This document shows positions 8,885 to 17,867 of a stretch of 64,000 nucleotides of DNA, piece by piece. The DNA is from Oscillospiraceae bacterium (GTDB lineage: Bacteria; Bacillota; Clostridia; Oscillospirales; Ruminococcaceae). Both the position numbers and the translations under genes were made by a program. Numbering within the stretch: position 1 is the stretch's first letter; the number at the start of each line of letters is the position of its first letter. The DNA is taken from the NCBI GenBank assembly GCA_902362965.1, contig CABIYQ010000005.1, forward strand, positions 62,001 through 126,000, given 5' to 3'. A model generated the notes under the pieces. The model ran no database searches and was not told the DNA's origin. It saw only the letters and a program-made list of their open reading frames with translations.

Positions 8885-9751
8885 ATGCGTATCGCACAGA
8901 ACTGGAAAGAATATAAAATAATAGATACTACATCACAGGAAAAGCTGGAGTCATGGAACGGTAATATTCTTATACGTCCAGATCCGCAGATCATATGGAA
9001 AACTCCGAAAAAATCTCCGCTGTGGGATAAGGCAATGGGACATTATCACCGTTCCTCCAGCGGCGGCGGAAGCTGGAGCTTTTCAAAAAAACCTCCAGAG
9101 TCATGGGAGATGTCTTATAAGGAACTGAAATTTCTTATAAAGCCTACAGGTTTTAAGCATACCGGACTATTTCCCGAGCAGGCAGTAAACTGGGATTTTA
9201 TGTCCGATAAAATAAGAAATGCCGGACGTGAAATAAATGTTCTGAATCTTTTTGCTTACACGGGAGGAGCAACCCTTGCCTGTGCGGCAGCAGGAGCAAA
9301 CGTATGTCATGTTGATGCATCTAAGGGTATGGTTAGTTGGGCAAGAGAAAATGCAGCTCTTTCAGGTCTGACTGAAAAACCGATTCGTTGGATAGTGGAC
9401 GATTGTGAAAAGTTTATTGCAAGAGAGATCAGACGCAGTAGGAAATATGACGCCGTTATCATGGATCCTCCAAGCTACGGCAGAGGTCCGGGCGGAGAAG
9501 TATGGAAGCTTGAGGACTGCGTTTTCGATCTTGTTAAACTCTGTACCGGAGTTTTAAGCGATGATCCGCTTTTCTTTTTGATAAATAGCTATACGACTGG
9601 GCTTTCACCGTCGGTTATGGGATATATTTTAGGAGAAACTATTTGTCCGCAGTTCGGTGGAAATGTTACATTTGATGAAATCGGACTTCCGGTTGAAGAA
9701 AGCGGACTTTGCCTTCCCTGTGGTTCAACGGCAATATGGCAGAAAGGATAG
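8885..9751 (+). CDS. Class I SAM-dependent methyltransferase, RlmI-like
   Basis: A 288-residue Rossmann-fold methyltransferase of the YccW/RlmI type, which methylates cytosine C5 in 23S rRNA. Motif I is seen in [20 protein letters not shown], motif II in [16 protein letters not shown], and the substrate-side motif IV in [14 protein letters not shown]. It lacks the N-terminal PUA domain of full-length RlmI, so the substrate is uncertain although RNA is likely. Only 5 bases separate its stop from the ecfA1 start. Confidence 0.82.
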   Translation: MRIAQNWKEYKIIDTTSQEKLESWNGNILIRPDPQIIWKTPKKSPLWDKAMGHYHRSSSGGGSWSFSKKPPESWEMSYKELKFLIKPTGFKHTGLFPEQAVNWDFMSDKIRNAGREINVLNLFAYTGGATLACAAAGANVCHVDASKGMVSWARENAALSGLTEKPIRWIVDDCEKFIAREIRRSRKYDAVIMDPPSYGRGPGGEVWKLEDCVFDLVKLCTGVLSDDPLFFLINSYTTGLSPSVMGYILGETICPQFGGNVTFDEIGLPVEESGLCLPCGSTAIWQKG

Positions 9752-9756
9752 CGGAT

Positions 9757-10590
9757 ATGGAAAATTTTGCGGAATCACTCAATCTTGATTTTAAATATGA
9801 TGGGGAAGAAGAATTTGTTTTAAAGGATATAAACTTAAGTTTTAAGCAGGGTGAAATGACCGCAGTTCTGGGTCATAACGGGTGCGGAAAATCTACCTTT
9901 GCAAAGCATCTTAACGCTATTTTGCTGCCTAGCGGCGGTACTGTTTACATTGACGGTATTGATACAAAGGACGAAAACAGAATTTACGATATACGTCAGC
10001 GTGTTGGAATGGTCTTTCAGAATCCTGATAATCAAATAGTTGCGACTATTGTGGAAGAAGATGTGGCTTTTGCCCTTGAAAATCTGGGAGTAGAACCTAA
10101 TGAAATCCGCAGACGTGTTGATGAGGCTTTAAAAGCAGTGGGAATGTATGAATACAGAATGCATGCCCCTCATCAGCTTTCGGGAGGACAAAAGCAGAGA
10201 GTTGCAATTGCGGGGATAATTGCTATGCGTCCTCGATGCATCGTTCTGGACGAGCCTACAGCCATGCTTGATCCGAAAGGAAGATCGGAAGTTATGAAAA
10301 CCGTTAAGGAGCTTAACAGTAAGTACGGAATAACAATAATTCTGATTACTCATTATATGGAAGAAGCTGCACAATGTGAAAGAATAATCGTAATGGATAA
10401 GGGAAAGGTTCTGATGGATGACAGTCCGAAGCAGGTATTTTCCCGTGTTGAGGAGCTTAAAGCTGTGGGACTTGACGTTCCTCAGGTGACAGAGCTTGTA
10501 TATGAGCTTAATAAATACGGTTTAAAACTTGATACTCATATTATAAATGAAAATGAATGCTGCGATGCACTGCTGACACTGCTTTCATGA
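9757..10590 (+). CDS. ecfA1: ECF transporter ATPase EcfA1
   Basis: One of the two ATPases of the energy-coupling factor module for vitamin or metal uptake. I place the start at the ATG at 9757, giving 277 residues, because AAAGGA lies 8 bases upstream; the in-frame ATGs at 9709 and 9736 lie inside the methyltransferase gene and lack a ribosome site. Walker [10 protein letters not shown] is at 39-47, Q-loop FQNPDNQ, signature LSGGQKQR and Walker [11 protein letters not shown]. The ecfA1-ecfA2-ecfT order is the standard group II arrangement. No substrate-binding S component is encoded nearby, so the substrate is open. Confidence 0.93.
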   Translation: MENFAESLNLDFKYDGEEEFVLKDINLSFKQGEMTAVLGHNGCGKSTFAKHLNAILLPSGGTVYIDGIDTKDENRIYDIRQRVGMVFQNPDNQIVATIVEEDVAFALENLGVEPNEIRRRVDEALKAVGMYEYRMHAPHQLSGGQKQRVAIAGIIAMRPRCIVLDEPTAMLDPKGRSEVMKTVKELNSKYGITIILITHYMEEAAQCERIIVMDKGKVLMDDSPKQVFSRVEELKAVGLDVPQVTELVYELNKYGLKLDTHIINENECCDALLTLLS

Positions 10591-10621
10591 TTTTGGAGAC
10601 GGTAAAAAAGGAGCTTGGAAA

Positions 10622-11485
10622 TTGGCAATACTGAAAACTGAAGAATTGACTTATGTTTACAGTCAGGGAACGCCTTTTGAAAAAACGGCGGTTGACCATG
10701 TAAATCTTGAGATAGAAAAGGGAGAATTTGTCGGGGTAATAGGTCATACAGGTTCGGGCAAATCTACTATGATTCAGCATTTTAACGGTCTGCTTAAGCC
10801 TACATCAGGAAAAATATATCTTGACGGTGAAGATATCTGGGCAGATAAAACAAAAATACGTCAGGTGCGTTTTAAAGTGGGACTTGTTTTCCAGTATCCT
10901 GAATATCAGATATTTGAAGATACAGTATATAAGGATATTGCATTCGGTCCTAAAAATATGAAGCTCAGTGAGAATGAAATTGACGGACGAGTCCGCAGAA
11001 CTGCTTTGTCGGTGGGTCTTACGGAGGACATTCTTGAAAAATCTCCATTTGAGCTTTCCGGAGGACAGAAACGTCGTGTTGCAATTGCCGGAGTTATGGC
11101 AATGGAACCTGAGGTGCTTATACTGGACGAGCCTACAGCGGGTCTTGATCCTCAGGGACGTGATATGATCTTAAATCAGATAAACAATTATCATAAAACA
11201 ACAGGATGTACTGTTTTGCTTGTTTCACACAGTATGGAGGATGTTGCGAAATTTGCTTCAAAAATTCTTGTTATGAATGATTCAAAAGTTTTCTGTTATG
11301 ATAAAACAGCCGAGGTATTTAAGCGTTCGGAAGAAATTTCAAGTATGGGGTTATCAGTGCCGCAGATAGCCCGTGTATTCAATATATTAAAAAATAAAGG
11401 AATTAGTTTTGATGAAGAGGTTTATACAGTAAAATATGCCAAAGAACTTATAATTCAGGAATTGAAAAAAAGGGGGAAAATCTGA
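10622..11485 (+). CDS. ecfA2: ECF transporter ATPase EcfA2
   Basis: Partner ATPase of EcfA1. The 287-residue protein starts with TTG behind AAGGAG. Walker A is GHTGSGKST at 41-49, the Q-loop is FQYPEYQIF, the signature LSGGQKRR and Walker B ILDEPTAGLD. The C-terminal extension typical of EcfA proteins is present. Its stop and the ecfT start share one base (TGATG), showing translational coupling. Confidence 0.94.
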   Translation: MAILKTEELTYVYSQGTPFEKTAVDHVNLEIEKGEFVGVIGHTGSGKSTMIQHFNGLLKPTSGKIYLDGEDIWADKTKIRQVRFKVGLVFQYPEYQIFEDTVYKDIAFGPKNMKLSENEIDGRVRRTALSVGLTEDILEKSPFELSGGQKRRVAIAGVMAMEPEVLILDEPTAGLDPQGRDMILNQINNYHKTTGCTVLLVSHSMEDVAKFASKILVMNDSKVFCYDKTAEVFKRSEEISSMGLSVPQIARVFNILKNKGISFDEEVYTVKYAKELIIQELKKRGKI

Positions 11486-12288
11486 TGATAAAAGATATTA
11501 CTTTAGGACAGTATTTCCCCGGAAACAGCATGGTTCATAGACTTGATCCAAGATATAAAATTATTATTTCCGGTATTTTTATTGCAATGCTTTTTATAGG
11601 TGATCATGTAATATGTCTGGAGATCGGAGCAGTTTTTGTCGCTATGGCGCTTATCCTTTCATCAATTCCGTTAAAAATGATAGTGAAAAGTATAAAGCCT
11701 ATTATACCGCTTCTGCTTTTTACATCATTGTTTAATATTTTTTTTATTTCCGGCGGTATGCCGATTTTTGAATGGAAATTTATAAAAATTACCGATGCTG
11801 CTGTTCATACAACGTTTTTTATGTTTGTAAGAATAATTCTTCTGATTGCCGGAACTTCACTTCTGACTTACACTACTTCTCCTATTGCGCTTACAGACGC
11901 AATTGAAAGACTGCTGAGTCCGCTGAAAAAAATTAAGGTTCCGGTTCATGATCTTGCTATGATGATGACTATAGCTTTAAGATTCATTCCTACTCTCATA
12001 GAAGAAACGGATAAAATAATTTCTGCCCAAAAGGCAAGAGGCGTTGATCTTGACGGAGGTAAATTAATGGACAAGGTAAAGGCAGTAGTACCGATTATAA
12101 TACCGCTTTTTGTGTCTGCCGTAAGAAGGGCAAGCGAGCTGGCAACAGCTATGGAGTGCCGATGCTACAGAGGCGGCGAGGGACGCACAAAAATGCGCCA
12201 ACTGAAAAGCGGCGCAGCCGATTATGTATCCCTTATGATTTCAATTCTATTTTTGGCTTCAGTTATATTTATAAATGCAATGAATTAG
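11485..12288 (+). CDS. ecfT: ECF transporter transmembrane component EcfT
   Basis: Membrane scaffold connecting the two ATPases with exchangeable S components. It has 267 residues with several hydrophobic segments and two cytoplasmic coupling motifs, SAQKARGVDLDG and the ECRCYRGGEGRTK region, which insert into grooves of EcfA1 and EcfA2. The start overlaps ecfA2. Because group II modules are shared by many S components elsewhere in the genome, substrate specificity cannot be inferred. Confidence 0.93.
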   Translation: MIKDITLGQYFPGNSMVHRLDPRYKIIISGIFIAMLFIGDHVICLEIGAVFVAMALILSSIPLKMIVKSIKPIIPLLLFTSLFNIFFISGGMPIFEWKFIKITDAAVHTTFFMFVRIILLIAGTSLLTYTTSPIALTDAIERLLSPLKKIKVPVHDLAMMMTIALRFIPTLIEETDKIISAQKARGVDLDGGKLMDKVKAVVPIIIPLFVSAVRRASELATAMECRCYRGGEGRTKMRQLKSGAADYVSLMISILFLASVIFINAMN

Positions 12289-12304
12289 GAAAGGGTAAAA
12301 AACG

Positions 12305-14998
12305 ATGGATAACAAAAAGACGCCTGTTCAGAAGGGGCAGAATAAATTTTCTGCCGGCAGAAAACACAGGTTTACTGATATATTATTATATAATAAAAAA
12401 GGTGAAACAAGAGTTTTTCTGATACTTTCATTTCTGATTCCGTTTATTTTGATTTGGATAATGTTTTCACATTTTGAAGTGCATCCGTTCGGGGATAAAC
12501 AGATTCTTGTAACAGATCTCTGGCATCAGTATTTTCCGTTTTTTAAGGAAGAACATGATAAGCTGCAAAACCTTTCATCATTACTGTATTCATGGAATAC
12601 CGGTATGGGAACAAATTTCCTTTCTGTAATGTCCTATTATGCGGCAAGTCCACTGAATCTTTTGGCAGTATTTTTTCCGATGGAATATTCAAGAGACGCT
12701 ATGACTCTTTTCCTTACTATTAAGATCGGCTGTGCAGGATTATTTTTTGCAATTTTTTTAAAGCATACTTTTAAAAGAAATGATATTTCGATTGTTGGAT
12801 TTTCATTATTATATGCATTATGCAGCTATATAATGGGATATTACTGGAATCTTATCTGGATAGATACCGTAGCGTTACTGCCGCTTGTAGTATTGGGTAC
12901 GATTTTAATTGTAAGAGAAGGAAAATATAAGCTATATGCTGTTTCCCTTGCACTGTCACTTATTGCTAATTTTTATATCGGACTTTTTACATGTATTTTT
13001 ACCGTTATGGTTTTTGCGGCGGCATCAATTATAAAGTGGCAGGGAATAAAAGGTACTTTTATACGTCTTGGTCAGATAGCCGGAGCAACGGTAATCGGAC
13101 TCGGAATGGGCGCTTTTATTCTTATTCCTGCTTATCTAGCGCTTCAGCTTACTAACAGCGTTGACAATCAATTTCCTCAAATGATATCTTTTTATGAACC
13201 GTGGCTGAAAATGATTTCAAATGTAATAGGGTATCATGAACCTACTGCAAAGGAAGGTCTGCCGAATTTTTACTGCGGAATGTTTGCAGTAATTCTGCTT
13301 GGAGTATTTTTAATAAACAAGAAAATAAAAATAAGAGAAAAAATTATAACAGTTTTATATCTTTCATTTATAATTGTAAGCTGTAATATGAATATATTGA
13401 ATTACATCTGGCATGGATTTCACTTTACCAATATGATTCCTTATAGATTTTCATTTATTTTTTCATTTATACTTGTGGCGGCGGCATACAGAGCGTTTAC
13501 AGTAATAACGGAAGATATACAAATTTTTGATATTCTGGCGCTTTCGGCTATGACATTTATAATCGCACTTGTAGCTTACAGAGATCAGACTGAAAAAGCG
13601 TTGATTTACAGTATTATTACATGTTTTGTTTATACTGCTGTAATGTTTATTTACGAAAGAAAAATTATAAATAAAAATATCATGAGATATCTGATATGTG
13701 CGGTATGCACGGTAGAAATGGGAATCAATGCATATAACGGAGTGTCAACTGTTACTACTACTACGTATAGTATTTATCCTAAAAATAATGAGGAAATTCA
13801 AGCATTAATTGATTATACTGAAAGAAATGACGGTGATTTTTACCGTACGGAGCTGACTTCAACCTATACGATAAATGATCCGGCTCTTTACGGATTCAAG
13901 GGCGTTTCACAGTTTTCTTCGACTGCTAACGTAAGCGTTACAAGATATCTTGAAAGTCTCGGACTCATGGCGTCGGCTGCCGGAAACAGATATTATTATA
14001 CTCAGTCCACTCCGATTATCAATGCGTTTTTGAATATTAAATATCTTATGGCGCATGACGGCTATTCCGGAGACGAAACATATCTTGATGAGGTTTCAAG
14101 CGAAGGTACTGTTAAGCTTTATAAAAATAATGCTTATTTGCCGATAGGCTTTGCGGCGGATAAATCAATAATGAATTATATTGGCGAGTCAAAGGAACAG
14201 GTTGAAAATCAGAATGAATTATTCAGACTGGCAACAGGTCTTGATGAAAATGTCTTTACGGCAGTGTCTATAAAGGATGTGGGGCATAAGGGACTTAATG
14301 TTGTTAAGCAGTCTGTTGGAAATTACAGCTATCAATATAATAAACCGGAAGACGGAAGTGATGACTGTTATGTCAAATATAATTATACGGTACCTGATGA
14401 CGGACCTGTATATGCAGTATTTTTCTTTGATAATACCAATGGTTTTCAAGTTAAAAAGGACGGCGTAACTGTTCACAGCTTCGGCAATCAAAAGTATAAA
14501 AATGTAGCGGCTCTGGGAAATTTCAAAGCCGGAGATGTAATTACTTTATATTCTAATGTTGAAAAAGAGAAAAGCGGCAGTGGAAAAGTTCTTGTTTATC
14601 AGGCGAATGAAGAGCTTTTAAGACAGGGTATCGAAAAGCTTTCAAAGGGAGGAATTGCCGTTTCCGATTACAGCGATACCGAAATCAAAGGTACGTTTAC
14701 CGCTGAGAATGACAGTGTTTTTTACACTTCTATTCCATATGACGGAGGATGGAAGGTTTATATTGACGGAGAAGAAGCGGAGGTAACTCCTTTAAAAAAT
14801 GCTGTAGTATGCGTACCTGTTACTGCCGGTAGTCATGAAATCAGATTTAAATACTGTCCGCCGGGATTTGCAGCCGGAGCTGCAATTACTGTCGGTTCCG
14901 TAATAGTATTTGCAGCGATTTGGATTCTTGAGAAAAAATACAGAAAAAAAGTTAAGACTTTAAATTGTGAAACGGAGAAGTCCGATGCGGAATCTTAA
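12305..14998 (+). CDS. YfhO-family large membrane protein
   Basis: An 897-residue polytopic protein. A short basic cytoplasmic N-terminus is followed by about a dozen membrane segments (residues about 35-480), then a long extracytoplasmic domain and a final C-terminal helix (AAITVGSVIVFAAIWILEKK) with a basic tail. The layout and the early motif with LWHQYFPFF and GTNFLS match the YfhO family, GT-C-like proteins linked in Bacillus and Listeria to glycosylation of lipoteichoic acid. It lies 16 bases after ecfT and overlaps the truA start by 14 bases. The sugar donor and acceptor are unknown. Confidence 0.85.
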   Translation: MDNKKTPVQKGQNKFSAGRKHRFTDILLYNKKGETRVFLILSFLIPFILIWIMFSHFEVHPFGDKQILVTDLWHQYFPFFKEEHDKLQNLSSLLYSWNTGMGTNFLSVMSYYAASPLNLLAVFFPMEYSRDAMTLFLTIKIGCAGLFFAIFLKHTFKRNDISIVGFSLLYALCSYIMGYYWNLIWIDTVALLPLVVLGTILIVREGKYKLYAVSLALSLIANFYIGLFTCIFTVMVFAAASIIKWQGIKGTFIRLGQIAGATVIGLGMGAFILIPAYLALQLTNSVDNQFPQMISFYEPWLKMISNVIGYHEPTAKEGLPNFYCGMFAVILLGVFLINKKIKIREKIITVLYLSFIIVSCNMNILNYIWHGFHFTNMIPYRFSFIFSFILVAAAYRAFTVITEDIQIFDILALSAMTFIIALVAYRDQTEKALIYSIITCFVYTAVMFIYERKIINKNIMRYLICAVCTVEMGINAYNGVSTVTTTTYSIYPKNNEEIQALIDYTERNDGDFYRTELTSTYTINDPALYGFKGVSQFSSTANVSVTRYLESLGLMASAAGNRYYYTQSTPIINAFLNIKYLMAHDGYSGDETYLDEVSSEGTVKLYKNNAYLPIGFAADKSIMNYIGESKEQVENQNELFRLATGLDENVFTAVSIKDVGHKGLNVVKQSVGNYSYQYNKPEDGSDDCYVKYNYTVPDDGPVYAVFFFDNTNGFQVKKDGVTVHSFGNQKYKNVAALGNFKAGDVITLYSNVEKEKSGSGKVLVYQANEELLRQGIEKLSKGGIAVSDYSDTEIKGTFTAENDSVFYTSIPYDGGWKVYIDGEEAEVTPLKNAVVCVPVTAGSHEIRFKYCPPGFAAGAAITVGSVIVFAAIWILEKKYRKKVKTLNCETEKSDAES

Positions 14999-15719
14999 AG
15001 TAATTATGGCGTACAGGGGAACTAATTATCATGGTTTTCAGTATCAGGATAATGCACTGACAGTTCAAGAGGTTGTTCAAAAGCATGTTTCCTCTGTGCT
15101 GAACGAAAGAGTAATCATAAATGGCTGTTCAAGAACGGATACGGGCGTTCATGCCAATAATTACTGCTTTTCGGTTTTGACGGAAAGTAAAATACCTCCA
15201 AGAAATTTTGTAAGGGGAGTAAACGGCAGACTTCCCGATGATATTTCAATTTTGTCCTGTGAGGACGTTCCGCTTGATTTTCATGCAAGATTTTCATGTA
15301 AGGCAAAAGAATATGTTTATTTGATTCATAACAGCGAAAGTAAAAATCCGTTTACGACGGATCTGGCTTATCATTACAGAAGACCTGTTGATATTGAACT
15401 GATGCGTAAAACTGCCCGAAAATTTGTCGGCACTCATGATTTTCGGGCGTTTTGCTCAGGATATAATGAAAATAAATGCACAGTTAGAACAATTTATAAT
15501 TTTGATGTAGAAATTAATGGCGAATTGGTGAAAATGCTTGTAAAAGGCGATGGTTTTCTGTATAATATGATTAGGATCATGGTAGGAACTCTTTTAGCTG
15601 TAAATGAAAAAAAGATCTGGACTGACGATATAGAAAGTATTATGGAATCCGGCGACAGACAGCGTGCAGGAAAAACCGCACAGCCTCACGGTCTTTATCT
15701 TAATAGAATTTTTTATTGA
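14985..15719 (+). CDS. truA: tRNA pseudouridine(38-40) synthase TruA
   Basis: Isomerises uridine to pseudouridine in the tRNA anticodon arm. The start at ATG 14985 (245 residues, MRNLKVIMAYRGTNYHG) is preferred over the upstream in-frame GTG at 14967 because GGAG sits 7 bases before it. The catalytic Asp lies in the signature GCSRTDTGVHA, and the later core motif FLYNMIRIMVGTL is present. The start is nested in the last codons of the yfhO-like gene. Confidence 0.95.
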   Translation: MRNLKVIMAYRGTNYHGFQYQDNALTVQEVVQKHVSSVLNERVIINGCSRTDTGVHANNYCFSVLTESKIPPRNFVRGVNGRLPDDISILSCEDVPLDFHARFSCKAKEYVYLIHNSESKNPFTTDLAYHYRRPVDIELMRKTARKFVGTHDFRAFCSGYNENKCTVRTIYNFDVEINGELVKMLVKGDGFLYNMIRIMVGTLLAVNEKKIWTDDIESIMESGDRQRAGKTAQPHGLYLNRIFY

Positions 15720-15747
15720 ACAAACGATTTAAGGGGACATATGGTTG

Positions 15748-16923
15748 ATGGAAAAAAATATAAAAGATGTTGATATTGTTATTCTGAGACGACGAAGAAA
15801 ACGCCGCAGACAGATGGCTAAATTTATAGCTTTTATTTTGTTGGCTTCAATTATTTTCGGTTTGTATGTTAAACGGGACGTATGGTTTCCGAAGCTTGAA
15901 GGAATCGGCAGTAGATTTCAAAGTGTAAAATCAAGCGGCGGGGAACTGTCGGGAGAAAATTTTCCTTTAAATATTTCCGGAGGTATTGATTATCAGGTCG
16001 GAAATCTAAACGGTTATCTGGCAATTTTAAGCGACGCTTATATTTATATTTACACAGAAGACGGAGAATTGTATGAAGAACGTCAGCATGCGTATGCAAA
16101 TGCTATGCTTCAGACCTCCGGAAAAAAGGCTCTGATATATGAGTCCGGAGGAAATAAATTCAGGATTGACAATAAAAGAAAAAATCTTTATACTAAAAAG
16201 ATGGAGCAGAATATTATTTTTGCCAGGATCAGTGAAAATGGCAATGTGGCTGTAATAACAACATCGGATACATATATATGTAAGCTTACGGTTTTTGACG
16301 ATTCAGGTGAAGAAATATACAGCAGGAATTGTGTTGAAAGAGTTATTGATCTGACATTTAATGAAGACGGTACAGGGTGCATACTTGCAACAAGCGATGC
16401 TGCCGATGGCGAGATCATATCAAAGATCATATCAGTTTCATTTGATTCTAAAAAAGATAAATGGACTTCCGATGCACTGAATACAATGTGCCTGAAAACA
16501 TACTATGACAGGAACGGTATACTGGTACTTGGAGATACCAAATGTGCATATTATAGTAATAATGGCGAGCTTTTAACTTCTTATGATTATCCAAGCAGTC
16601 TTGTTGACTGGGATTATCGTGACGGTAAAATAGCAATGCTTTTTGAAAATGAAATTAAACGTCAGAATTATTTTACTACTATAGACAGTGAAAAAAGAGA
16701 ACCTAATCAAAATGAATTTTCAAACAGCAGTGCGAATTGTATACGTATATCTGGCGGGCAGGTTTTGATATTGTCAAAAGAAGGTATAATAAAATACGAT
16801 TTTAATGGCGGAGGAGAAAAAAATATAAGTTCCGAAAGCGCTTATGAAAAGTTTATATTGATTGATAATTATATCTTCCTTCTGGGATATGACAGAATAG
16901 ACAGAATAGAATATAAAGGATAA
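15748..16923 (+). CDS. DUF5711-like membrane-anchored beta-propeller protein
   Basis: A cytoplasmic start with a strongly basic RRRRKRRR stretch leads into one membrane helix (about residues 25-43), so the protein is anchored with its long C-terminal part outside. The exterior part consists of repeated short beta-strand units (YIYTEDGELY, ARISENGNVAVITTSD) as in WD40/PQQ-like propellers and resembles the DUF5711 family of Clostridia. An in-frame TTG at 15745 directly before the ATG is an alternative start. It lies between truA and cvpA in a same-strand run. Function is unknown; a cell-envelope role is plausible. Confidence 0.7.
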   Translation: MEKNIKDVDIVILRRRRKRRRQMAKFIAFILLASIIFGLYVKRDVWFPKLEGIGSRFQSVKSSGGELSGENFPLNISGGIDYQVGNLNGYLAILSDAYIYIYTEDGELYEERQHAYANAMLQTSGKKALIYESGGNKFRIDNKRKNLYTKKMEQNIIFARISENGNVAVITTSDTYICKLTVFDDSGEEIYSRNCVERVIDLTFNEDGTGCILATSDAADGEIISKIISVSFDSKKDKWTSDALNTMCLKTYYDRNGILVLGDTKCAYYSNNGELLTSYDYPSSLVDWDYRDGKIAMLFENEIKRQNYFTTIDSEKREPNQNEFSNSSANCIRISGGQVLILSKEGIIKYDFNGGGEKNISSESAYEKFILIDNYIFLLGYDRIDRIEYKG

Positions 16924-16945
16924 TGAAACGGAGTGTTAGAACAAC

Positions 16946-17827
16946 ATGGGAGAAAAGTTCTGGTGGATATATGATATCATATCGGTTGTTGTAATCATAT
17001 TTTTTGTTTTCAGCGGCGCCAGAAAAGGGTTTTCAAAAATTTTAATTACTGCGCTTGGCTGTGTGGCATCAATAGCTGCCGCTTTGTTTATTGGCAGTAA
17101 AACCACTGATTTTATTTATGACAAATTTTTTATAAAAAATAATGTAAAATCTGTTGAGGAAGCTCTTGAAGATTATCAGCCCGAGGATGTCATAAAAACA
17201 ATAATTGAGAGTAATGAACTTTCGGGAGTCTTAAGTAATGAAAAAATAGAAGCAATTTTAAAAAGCGGAAACAGTATTGACAAGCTGTATGATTATGCAA
17301 ACAGTGAAGCAGGTAATATTGTCAGCTCACCTGACGTATTCGATGCAGATATAATCAACGGCTTTGCTGAAGCATTTGCCAATCAGATAGGAATCAATCT
17401 TCCGCCTTATGTGGTAAATGAAATTACGAAAAATGTAAGTAATAATGAAAAGCTTTTTAATTCAATGATTGATATGTTAATGAATCATCCTCAGGAGGTA
17501 CCTGAATTTATTGAAGAAAATTACATAAGAGAACCTGCTAAGCGAATTATAAATGCAGCTGTTTTTCTTATAGTGTTTTTTATTCTTATGACGATTATAA
17601 CTATTGTTATTAACAGGACTGTTAATTTTGGATTGTTAAACGGATTTGACAGGCTTGATAAATTTGCCGGCGGAATTTTAGGCATTATTGAGGCCGCAGC
17701 GGCAATTATGATAATAGCGGTAGCTGTAAAAATGATGATAAATATTTCTGAAAGTGACAATTCATTTATAAGTATGAATGCAGTTGAAAAAACAAAAATT
17801 TTCAGATATTTTTATCAATTATTATAG
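16946..17827 (+). CDS. cvpA: CvpA-family membrane protein
   Basis: A 293-residue protein with two N-terminal membrane helices (IYDIISVVVIIFFVFSGARKG and the following A/G-rich helix), a hydrophilic insert of about 130 residues, and two C-terminal helices. The N-terminal helix, the GARKGF turn and the C-terminal NRTVNFGLLNGFDRLDKFAGGILG segment are characteristic of CvpA/colicin V production proteins. The family supports envelope homeostasis in several bacteria, with no agreed mechanism. The spacing of 22 bases from the DUF5711-like gene and 40 bases to the clp gene suggests one transcript. Confidence 0.85.
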   Translation: MGEKFWWIYDIISVVVIIFFVFSGARKGFSKILITALGCVASIAAALFIGSKTTDFIYDKFFIKNNVKSVEEALEDYQPEDVIKTIIESNELSGVLSNEKIEAILKSGNSIDKLYDYANSEAGNIVSSPDVFDADIINGFAEAFANQIGINLPPYVVNEITKNVSNNEKLFNSMIDMLMNHPQEVPEFIEENYIREPAKRIINAAVFLIVFFILMTIITIVINRTVNFGLLNGFDRLDKFAGGILGIIEAAAAIMIIAVAVKMMINISESDNSFISMNAVEKTKIFRYFYQLL

Positions 17828-17867
17828 AGATATTTAGGAACTTAGAATTTAGAAAGGTGTTTATGTT

